Positions 7,136 through 15,300 of a DNA stretch of 26,813 nucleotides are shown piece by piece. The notes beneath the pieces were generated by a model. The model made no database searches, had not been told where the DNA came from, and was given only the letters and a program-made list of their open reading frames with translations. Both the position numbers and the translations under genes were made by a program. The first letter of the stretch is position 1. Every line of letters begins with the position of its first letter. Source of the stretch: Candidatus Gerdarchaeota archaeon (GTDB taxonomy: Archaea > Asgardarchaeota > Heimdallarchaeia > JABLTI01); assembly GCA_016840945.1 (NCBI GenBank), contig JAEORJ010000123.1:1-26813 (forward strand), in the 5' to 3' direction.

Positions 7136-8995
7136 CAATCTAGTTAGCTTTCTAATTTTATTTGTTAGGAATAATATGGAAGCACATATGAAGATATTGA
7201 TCACTGAAAATTCGGCTGTAAAGTGCTTTGTTTGCATACCAGTATAACCAATATCATATCCAGCAAGGTTCAGGTAATATTTGGCCATATCAAGATTATG
7301 ATCATAGCGAATGATGTTCGGATTAAGCCATACACCCATAAAAGGATACATTGGGTAATGCCAAACAGTAAAACTTCCCTTATGAACTATCTCATTTATT
7401 TCGTCACGATTCATCGCATAAGCAATTGCTTTTCGTATCGCCAATCCTTTACTGATTGTTGTATCATTTTCACAAGGTTCTCTATTTCCAATAATCGTTC
7501 TACTTTCAGCCAGATTAAATCCAAAGAAACCAAAAACGTTAGCAGGAATGGACCAGATATTGAAGTCAGGATTATTATGAATATCAACTTCCTGATCCTC
7601 AGTTAAACCACTGTAATCAATATGTCCAGCAAGAAATTCCATATATTGAGTTACTTGATTTGGGAATTCGCGATATTTTAATTTCGTTAAACCACCTGAG
7701 AAATCACCGAATCGCTCATCAAAATTCATTCCTGTTTTATCAACATTTGAATCAAGAATCCAACAATCATCAAACAGCTCGAGGGTTGTTTCAACACCTT
7801 CTATATGGTCATCAAATTCAAATATCCCTGTTCCAAAACAATGTCTTGAATAATATAACCAAGAATTATGAGTTATGTCTGGGGTAACACCATCCGGTAA
7901 TTGGGTTTGGTTTAAGTAGTGCTCTGGTAAAATACCTATTCCTAAATACCCTAAAAATGGTGCGAACAAATCATTTTCTGGCGTTGATGGTTCACCATCA
8001 ATGTAAAGATCCAGAGTATATTGGTCAACTTTTTTCATATCTTCAATGAAATCAAACATAAAACCATTGGGTGAAAGATGTTTCCAAGAATAGTAAGTGA
8101 AATAAACATCATCAACATCAAGATATTCATTTGTAAAGAACCCTTCTGGATCTGTTTGCCATTTAATCCCATTTCGAAGATGAATACGAACATGTGTATC
8201 ATTGATCATTTCAATTTCTCGCGCTAAATGAGGATAAGAATTTCTATCATTATCAAATTCAATTAAGGAGTCAACTGTAGCACCAATAATACTCGATGAT
8301 GCTGCATCAGTTGTTGATAAAGGATTTAAATTGATATAATCACCACCAGGTAAAACAAGTTCTAAAGTGCTTGTTTGACCGGCATGCAATCCATCCCAAC
8401 TTAGTTTACCCCAAGAGGTTATTAAGCCATTATTTTTATCAAAACCTTTCAAATTAGACCAAGTAGCTTGATAGGCACTAGAACAAAAACCAGGAACCAT
8501 TGGCAAAATTTCGTCCATTAAATATTGCTCCCAAGCCCAATAATGTTCAACTCGTTCTTGAGAATCAGGTGGCATAATTAATCGTCCTTGCTCAAGATAC
8601 CATTGATTCATTCCTTGACCAAGCGTATCATTCCAATCTAATGATTGCTCATAACAAAAAGCATTGTATGGTCCTTCTCCGAATACATGAAGCATGTCAG
8701 GATCATCACTTATTGGACCAATAGCGATATACATGATATCAAAATCATGAGAAACCAACAATTCATTCAAAAAGACCGGCCATTCTAAAATTTGTATATT
8801 GAGATTAATACTTATACGTGCTAGATGTTGTTTTAGAAGATTCAAATAATCCGGTCTAACTCCACCACCATTAGTTTTTGCTACTAAAGTAAAGAAAAAT
8901 TCAGATGAGCCATCAACCTGTGATGGCACCATTGCTAAAGGACAAAAAATAATGATTGATAAAACTAAAATCTTAACAAAAGCATTCTTCCTCAA
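7127..8995 (-). CDS. Family 5 extracellular solute-binding protein (peptide/nickel type) with swapped domain order
   Basis: With a TTG start at 8995, preceded at 6 nt by AAGGTG, the protein has 622 residues and a compact signal peptide (RKNAF, then a hydrophobic core, to about residue 29). A start further upstream at 9034 would put extra polar residues before it. Residues about 33-215 match the C-terminal lobe of SBP family 5: ISINLNIQILEWPVF at about 61-75, FDIMYIAIG, then a WEQYLMDEILPMVPGF helix. Residues about 220-580 match the N-terminal part: YINLNPLSTTDAASS, IHLRNGIKW, LDVDDVYFTYYSW, RKAIAYAMNRDEI, AKYYLNLAGY. The order is therefore reversed relative to OppA/DppA proteins. A hydrophobic segment at about 596-612 plus basic residues may anchor the C-terminus. 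No permease or ATPase genes are adjacent. Family is firm; ligand unknown. Confidence 0.85.
   Translation of the reverse strand: MRKNAFVKILVLSIIIFCPLAMVPSQVDGSSEFFFTLVAKTNGGGVRPDYLNLLKQHLARISINLNIQILEWPVFLNELLVSHDFDIMYIAIGPISDDPDMLHVFGEGPYNAFCYEQSLDWNDTLGQGMNQWYLEQGRLIMPPDSQERVEHYWAWEQYLMDEILPMVPGFCSSAYQATWSNLKGFDKNNGLITSWGKLSWDGLHAGQTSTLELVLPGGDYINLNPLSTTDAASSSIIGATVDSLIEFDNDRNSYPHLAREIEMINDTHVRIHLRNGIKWQTDPEGFFTNEYLDVDDVYFTYYSWKHLSPNGFMFDFIEDMKKVDQYTLDLYIDGEPSTPENDLFAPFLGYLGIGILPEHYLNQTQLPDGVTPDITHNSWLYYSRHCFGTGIFEFDDHIEGVETTLELFDDCWILDSNVDKTGMNFDERFGDFSGGLTKLKYREFPNQVTQYMEFLAGHIDYSGLTEDQEVDIHNNPDFNIWSIPANVFGFFGFNLAESRTIIGNREPCENDTTISKGLAIRKAIAYAMNRDEINEIVHKGSFTVWHYPMYPFMGVWLNPNIIRYDHNLDMAKYYLNLAGYDIGYTGMQTKHFTAEFSVINIFICASILFLTNKIRKLTRLLA
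7129..7150. terminator. Bidirectional hairpin terminator at convergent gene ends
   Basis: A perfect 8-bp inverted repeat (AAGCTAAC / GTTAGCTT, 6-nt loop) lies over the TAA of the TPR gene (7133-7135) and the last codons of the solute-binding protein gene. T-rich tracts follow on both strands, so it may end transcription from either side. Confidence 0.55.
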
Positions 8996-9179
8996 TTTTA
9001 ACACCTTTTTACAATATTCCCCCAATCTGATCAAGCTTTAAGAACAGATTAGAAATTCCAAAATAACTATGACTTTTTGTCGTTTAAAAGGTTTTTTAAT
9101 TATAGATTAGTCTAAAATCATTCACTGGAAAAATTATTTTGAGTATTAAAACACCTTTTTAAATTAATAGCTAATAAAA

Positions 9180-9202
9180 TTAAACTATTATTTATTGAGG
9201 GG
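9180..9202 (+). promoter_or_regulatory. Shared leader element ahead of surface-protein gene (copy 2)
   Basis: This copy has the same core ATTATTTATTGA as at 2064-2086 and leads into a GAGGGG Shine-Dalgarno motif 7 nt before the TTG at 9210. The match in spacing to copy 1 is the main reason for choosing 9210 rather than the TTG at 9195, which lies inside the element. Confidence 0.5.
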
Positions 9203-9209
9203 TAAATTA

Positions 9210-10046
9210 TTGACTTCAAAATTAAATAATACGATTAAAAAAATTATAATAACTACTATTTTATCTAGCATGTTATTACTTGTAGTAACAAATGTTAGTA
9301 GTTTCGCTGAATTAGACATTCTACCTCCAGAGATTAGTGATGTTGGTCATTATCCAGCAAATCCTGTGAATACCGATTCAATATTATTCAATTGCTCTGC
9401 TACAGATGCTTCAGGAATTGCATCAGTTACACTCTATTATCGGATTTATAGCGGGAATTGGTATAGTGTTGCAATGATTCAAGTCGCATCTACTGCAACA
9501 TATGAATATGATTTTGGCTTATTCGCTCCAAATGCTTTTGTTGAATATTATGTTATTGCTGTTGATGCTTCTGAAAATTCCAATACTGCCACTGATAATA
9601 ATGGTGGGGATTATTACAATTTCACAGTTGGTTTGAATGACATTGAAGGACCTACAATTTATGATGTGGCATTTTTACCAATTATACCATACGATACAGA
9701 AACAATTATTGTTAATTGTACAGTAGTAGATGATTACAGCAGTGTTGATAAAGTAACAATCTACTACAGGGTAGATGGCAATCCATGGTTAACTAAGGAT
9801 TTTACACTATTAATTGGTGATACATATCAAGTTGAAATTGGGCCATTTTTGGCCAATCAAACAATCGAATTCTATATTAATGCTACCGATGATTCAATTA
9901 ATGCCAATTTTGCGATAGATGATAACTCAGGTTCATTTTACAGTTTTATAGTAAAATTATCAACAACGGAAGAAAGCCCTGTTCCTTATATAATACCAAT
10001 TATAGCTGTAGCAGCAGTCATCGGTCTTTATAGAAGAAGAAAGTGA
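9210..10046 (+). CDS. Small secreted protein with two Ig-like domains and C-terminal membrane anchor
   Basis: A 278-residue protein starting at TTG 9210 behind GAGGGG. Residues about 9-32 (IKKIIITTILSSMLLLVVTN) form a signal peptide. Two Ig-like domains follow (about 37-140 and 146-245) with the pattern D-[ST]-I-[LI]-[FV]-N-C-[ST]-[AV], then a D-x-S motif, then L/I-Y-Y-R. They belong to the same type as the domains in the genes at 1 and 12386. The tail SPVPYIIPIIAVAAVIGLYRRRK (here only described: proline-rich lead, hydrophobic helix, arginine cluster) looks like a surface-anchoring C-terminus of the archaeal CTERM kind, although no sortase motif can be proven. It is divergent from the solute-binding protein gene. 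Likely a short envelope or adhesion component. Confidence 0.75.
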   Translation: MTSKLNNTIKKIIITTILSSMLLLVVTNVSSFAELDILPPEISDVGHYPANPVNTDSILFNCSATDASGIASVTLYYRIYSGNWYSVAMIQVASTATYEYDFGLFAPNAFVEYYVIAVDASENSNTATDNNGGDYYNFTVGLNDIEGPTIYDVAFLPIIPYDTETIIVNCTVVDDYSSVDKVTIYYRVDGNPWLTKDFTLLIGDTYQVEIGPFLANQTIEFYINATDDSINANFAIDDNSGSFYSFIVKLSTTEESPVPYIIPIIAVAAVIGLYRRRK

Positions 10047-10074
10047 GAAATCATTTTCTCTTTTTAATTTTTTT
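10045..10074 (+). terminator. Intrinsic-type terminator after the small Ig-like protein gene
   Basis: A 6-bp stem GAGAAA (10045-10050) / TTTCTC (10055-10060) overlaps the TGA stop codon. A T-rich run at 10061-10074, interrupted only by AA, follows it. Confidence 0.65.
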
Positions 10075-10166
10075 ACAATTAAATTTAATTTTAAAATTGT
10101 TTAAATAGAAATAGAGCTAAAGATAATTAGCTGAAAAACACTGGAAATAGGAGTAAAAAATAGCAT

Positions 10167-11180
10167 ATGAAGTGTGCAATTTGCAAACTAGAAATTCGAG
10201 AGGGACAAAAAATCACTCAATGCCCCTATTGTATGGCTATTTTTCATGAAGAGCATTATTTAGATTGGTTAAAAGAAGATCCTATATGCCCAGTTTGTTC
10301 AGTTGAATTAATTGACCAAAAACAACAGCATAACAATAGTCAACACAAAATTGAGTTAATTCCTTCAAATATGAGTATATCATATGATAAATTCAATAGT
10401 TCAAATGAGCTATTTGAAATGAAAAAATATAATTACCTTAGATTAGACGAATTACCTGAAAAAGTAATATATCAATTTATCAAAAGCAATGCAAATTTTG
10501 ATTATTTTTTAAATAAAGAAGCAAAAGTAGGATATATTCTGAAAAAAGAGGATTACTATGCTTATAGTCTTTATAAAAGTATAATCGGTATGTTATTTAT
10601 ATTAGCAACCTTTGCTTCTGTTTTAGCATTATTTTTATCATTTTTTACACTTGCTGTAGAAATACCAAGCTACAAAGCTATAGCTTTTGTTTGCATTTCA
10701 ATGTGTTGTTTTATTACACTATCAATATTCTACGCCAAATCTTTTCAAGGATATTCAAAGAAATGGATGGCAATAGAATTTACAGATTATCAAATAAGTA
10801 TCATCTACTCAGAAAAATCATCTTATTATAATAGAATAGTGAAAAATATCCCCATTTCTAAAATAATCGAATTTGAATTTGGCAAAGCTAATGGTTATAG
10901 AAATGGAAGAATTATTATCTATTTGACTTTACTAATGGAGGATAATACTCGATTTAATCTAGGGGAGATTTTTTATGATAAAAAATTGAAAGCTTTTAAT
11001 TTTAAAGCTAATCTAATCAGATTTTTGATTGCTAATTATAAAACGCCTATCACTAATACTGATGAAAGGTCAATCAAAAAAAGAAATTTTGCATTATTAG
11101 GGGTTATATTGCTAATTATAACTTACGTAGTTTTTACAATTGTTACACTAATATTATCTATACAAAGCTTAAGCATATAG
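10167..11180 (+). CDS. N-terminal RING-H2-like zinc finger membrane protein
   Basis: Residues 3-44 hold a cross-brace-type zinc finger with ligands C3, C6, C19, C22, H27, H30, C41 and C44 (C-x2-C-x12-C-x2-C-x4-H-x2-H-x10-C-x2-C). The rest of the motif reads like a eukaryotic RING-H2: I5 between the first cysteines, W34 after the histidines, and P42 in the last C-P-V-C, which are the positions that contact E2 enzymes there. Hydrophobic helices lie at about 138-163, 169-189 and 307-331. The segment between (about 195-292) is beta-rich and could be PH-like, which is a guess. The finger should be cytoplasmic. The start is an ATG with AGGAG 13 nt upstream. Possible membrane E3-type ligase or protein-binding module. 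The zinc finger is clear; ligase activity is inference. Confidence 0.75.
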   Translation: MKCAICKLEIREGQKITQCPYCMAIFHEEHYLDWLKEDPICPVCSVELIDQKQQHNNSQHKIELIPSNMSISYDKFNSSNELFEMKKYNYLRLDELPEKVIYQFIKSNANFDYFLNKEAKVGYILKKEDYYAYSLYKSIIGMLFILATFASVLALFLSFFTLAVEIPSYKAIAFVCISMCCFITLSIFYAKSFQGYSKKWMAIEFTDYQISIIYSEKSSYYNRIVKNIPISKIIEFEFGKANGYRNGRIIIYLTLLMEDNTRFNLGEIFYDKKLKAFNFKANLIRFLIANYKTPITNTDERSIKKRNFALLGVILLIITYVVFTIVTLILSIQSLSI

Positions 11181-11210
11181 AGTGAAAATCTTATTTTTAA
11201 ACAAACAATA

Positions 11211-12197
11211 TCATTCATTTTGAAGATTACTTATCAATTGGTTTATTCCATCATTAATCAAAGAATAAGCCTTTTTAGACAACACTATACCCCATTCATT
11301 AGCAGAAATTTTTAAATCTCGCAATTTTCGTTCTGGTTCTAATTTCTGTCTGATATTCATATCTAATTGATCAATTCCCCAACAAATATTGAGCACTATA
11401 TTAGAAGCAAAATAAAGTGTAAATAATCTCTCAAAATTAATGCCTTTTGTAACTGGAAATTGAGTTTGATATTCTTCAACAAAGATAGCTCTTTGTTCTT
11501 CTGAAATATCAGTAACAGAAAAAAACCAACAGATTTCATCAGCGATATCACCAAATTCAGAATTTTCCCCATCGAGCAACCAAACTTTATCATTTGAATC
11601 AATCACAAAATTGTCGCTTAAATCACCATGTAATTGAGCGTTAATAGCTATTGAATTATAATCTGATTCTTTTGGAAGCATATCCTCAAATTCAAGTATA
11701 GCTAATTCAAATGCTGATTTAATTTTTGTATTTACTAGATGAGTATATTTTGTTGATATTTTATTTATTGTTTCTTTAAAAAATGTAAATAATTTCTCAA
11801 TATTTGTATAACCATGTTCGATTACTTCATAGTTGATTTGATGAATCTTACTGATTATACGAGCAAATTGCTTAATGTTATCATTACTGAAAGAACTTGG
11901 TTTCGTGCCCTCAACGAAGTCATAGATTACTGCACCATAGGGAAAAATGGATTCATCCGAATAAATTGGTGGTGGGATACAATCAAGACCATTTTCAATG
12001 AAAAAAGAACGGATGTTGGCTTCATTTATGATTTTCTTCTTTCGTTCAGGATAAAGAGCGGTTTTTACTGCAAACACCCCTTTATCAGTTGTTACTTTAT
12101 AGACATTCGATGCCTCACCTTTACCTAGAAACGAATAGTTAGCAACTGTTTGACCTATCTTCTGAAATAGCTGATGAATAGAATCCTCTGGTTTCAT
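11211..12197 (-). CDS. Phosphotransferase-fold protein (APH/choline kinase-like)
   Basis: The 328 residues follow the aminoglycoside phosphotransferase/choline kinase fold. A glycine loop GKGEASNVYKV lies at 25-35, the ATP-binding lysine is K45 in FAVKTA, the catalytic loop is LHGDLSDNF (H190, D192, N196) and the metal-binding aspartate is D209 in WLLDGENSEFGD. It probably phosphorylates a small-molecule hydroxyl group in the cytoplasm; the substrate cannot be read from sequence and resistance to a drug is not implied. The catalytic loop has three residues between D and N where the family normally has four, a small deletion worth noting. The gene starts at ATG, is convergent with the RING gene (30-nt gap) and follows the giant surface gene on the same strand. 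Confidence 0.8.
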   Translation of the reverse strand: MKPEDSIHQLFQKIGQTVANYSFLGKGEASNVYKVTTDKGVFAVKTALYPERKKKIINEANIRSFFIENGLDCIPPPIYSDESIFPYGAVIYDFVEGTKPSSFSNDNIKQFARIISKIHQINYEVIEHGYTNIEKLFTFFKETINKISTKYTHLVNTKIKSAFELAILEFEDMLPKESDYNSIAINAQLHGDLSDNFVIDSNDKVWLLDGENSEFGDIADEICWFFSVTDISEEQRAIFVEEYQTQFPVTKGINFERLFTLYFASNIVLNICWGIDQLDMNIRQKLEPERKLRDLKISANEWGIVLSKKAYSLINDGINQLISNLQNE

Positions 12198-12385
12198 TAC
12201 TTATCACATGAAATTTTTTTTAAGAATTGATTATTGATTAGATCTTTGTTTAGTAATTTTTTCAACTTTTAAATCAGTATTTGTTAATATGGAATATTTG
12301 TAGAAAGAAAATTTGCTTTAGGTTAATTCCGGTATAATTAGAAAGAAAAGAAAAATGAAAGCCAAGAATAATTCTCGACTTACTA

Positions 12386-15300
12386 TTAACGTTTAACTTT
12401 TGATCTAGTTACGATAACAATTATAGTAATTATTGTAAATAGTCCAACCATTGTTCCAATATAAATTATTAAGTCTTTGTTCTTGAGGGTTGGTATATCT
12501 GGGATGCTAGTTGAATCATTAGGATCAGAACCATAAAGCACCTCTAAACCATCGTTATAACCGTCATCATCTGTGTCTTCATCTTGTGGATCAGTGCTGT
12601 ATTTCAATTCATCTACATTTACTAAGTCATCCAAATCTGGATCTTCTTGAGCATCATTAATAAGTGGATCTAAATCATTATCAACTTCCCAACCATCAGG
12701 CATAGTATCATTGTCAGTGTCAGAGTCATTTGCTAGTGTCCCCTCTTGATATTCTTCTAAATTAGTTAAACCATCATTATCAAGGTCCTGATAAGCATCG
12801 TTCAAAAGTGGATTTAAGCCATTGGAAACTTCCCAGCCATCAGGCATGCCATCACTATCAGTGTCAGCAACTAAAGGATTAGTGTGAGAGACATTATACT
12901 CATAACCATCATTTAGTAAATCATCATCAGTATCAGCATCTAATGGTAAGGTTCCGATTTGATATTCTTGGTAATTTGTGAGGCCATCACCATCATAATC
13001 ATTATCACTATCATCAATTAATGGATTAGTACCATAGTTAACTTCCCATAAATCATCAAGGCTATCACTATCAGTATCAGAATCATTGGGATTTGTGCCA
13101 TGTTCATATTCATCAAGATTGGTTAAACCATCATTATCTAAATCATCTGTTGAATCATCAATTAAGGGATTTAAGGCATAGGTTACTTCCCACCCATCTG
13201 GCAGGCCATCATCATCTGTATCACTACTAGTTGGATCTGTATTGCTAACATTAATTTCATAAGGATCAGATAAACCATCACTATCAGTGTCACCATCTAA
13301 CGGATCAGTGATATATCCATCTAAACCGAGAATAATTTCTTCACCATCAGGAATAGTGTCACCATCTGAATCAGGTAATAAGGGATCAGTACCGATGTCA
13401 TTATACTCAGTTCCATCAGGAATATTATCATCATCAGAGTCAGCATCATTTGGATCAGTACCTATAGATGATTCTAATCCATCATCCAAATCATCATCAT
13501 CAGAATCAGGATCAGTGGGATCAGTGTGTGTGGTGTTAATTTCTTCGTAATCTGAAAGATTATCATTATCAGTGTCAGAATCAGTAGGATCAGTTAAGGT
13601 ATTGTTAATTTCTTCATCATCTGTGAGTCCATCGTTATCTGTATCAGAGCTATTTGGATCTGTGATAAAGCCATCAGAGCCTTCTATGACTTCCTCACTA
13701 TCGAGAATTGTGTCGCCATCAGTATCTATAAGGTTGGGATCTGTGAAATAAATAAATAATTCATCATAATCAGACAAACCATCGCCATCGCTATCAGTTG
13801 AAGTTGGATTAGTATTGTAAACCATCACTTCATCGTAATCACTTATGGTATCACCATCGGTATCAGCATCTAGTGGGTCTGTGATATAACCATCGTCACC
13901 GATATTTGCTTCTTCATAATCATTTAATCCATCACTATCACTATCAGTAGAATTAGGATTGGTTCCTAAGATCATTTCCTCTGAATCAGTAAGATTATCA
14001 TTATCAGAATCACTATCATTAGGATTAGTTAGATAATTATCTAAACCAAGGGTTACCTCCTCAAGATCACTCAAACCGTCGCTATCACTATCAGCTAAAT
14101 TGGGATTAGTTAAATGGATATTAATTTCATCACCATCGGACAATCCGTCACCATCACTGTCAGTAAGATTTGGATCAGTGAAGTAAGTAAACACTTCGTC
14201 ATAATCTGATAAAGAATCACCATCCGTGTCTACTAGTGATGGGTAAGTGTTATAAATTGAAATTTCCTCGCCATCCGTCAAACCATCGGGATCAGAATCA
14301 GGATTAATCGGTAGTGTGCCATCGGTATGAACTTCGTCCCCATCTAGCAAACCGTCACCATCTGTGTCTGGATCATAAGGATCAGTACCTTGTTCACCTT
14401 CTTCAAGATTGGTTAATCCATCAGAATCGAAATCTAATGTACTATCGGGATCTAATGGATCATTTGGATCCCAACCATTAGCTACTTCATAACCATCAGT
14501 AAAGTAATCATCATCAGAATCATTATCAAAAGGATCAGTATTGTAAGTTATGACTTCTTCATAATCATTCAAGCCATCATCATCAGGATCCGATAAAAGT
14601 GGATTAGTACTATAGGTAAATAGCTCTTCATAATCTGTTAGCGAATCTCCGTCTGTATCTTGCTCATTTGGATTTGTTGAGTAGGTTATTATTTCATCAT
14701 AATCTGACAATCCATCGGTATCGGAATCGGTCAAATTAGGATTAGTATAATAATCAAAAATCTCTTGATAATCAGTTAATCCATCTGAGTCACTATCACT
14801 TAGATTCGGATTTGTATTATAGGTATTAATTTCATCCCAATCATTAATACCATCTGAATCTGTATCTGCACTATTTGGATTTGTTAGATAGGTATAGAGC
14901 TCAGCATAATCGTTTAGCCCATCAAAATCACTATCTGGCTCTTGAGGGTTAGTGAAATGAGTGAAGATTTCATCATAATCTGTCAGACCATCAGAATCCA
15001 TATCAGGTAAAATTGGATTTGTGTTAAAGGTAAATAATTCATCATAATCTGATAAACCATCACCATCCGTATCTGGAAGATTAGGATTAGTGCCATAGAT
15101 CATAACTTCGTCATAATCATCAATGCCATCGAAATCGCTATCAGGTTCTTCTGGATTTGTAGAATATGTAATCACTTCTTGGTAATCATTTAAGCCATCG
15201 GAATCGGAATCTGGGTTCAATGGTTCTGTATAATATATAAATAACTCATCAAAATCATTTAAACCATCATAGTCACTATCAGGTTTTGTAGGATTGGTTC

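Noticed and set aside
7223..7887. Two plus-strand frames opposite the solute-binding protein gene
   Set aside because: Compositional shadows of a well-supported gene, without ribosome binding sites.
11211..12197. Aminoglycoside resistance gene
   Set aside because: The fold is shared by many kinases. Nothing in the sequence or context points to a drug, and no mobile element is near.
13287..13550. Open frame on the plus strand inside the giant gene
   Set aside because: It is the antisense of TSP3 codons (serine/glycine/valine-rich by mirror composition) with no start signal. The same holds for the short frames at 15649-15849 and 16986-17207.
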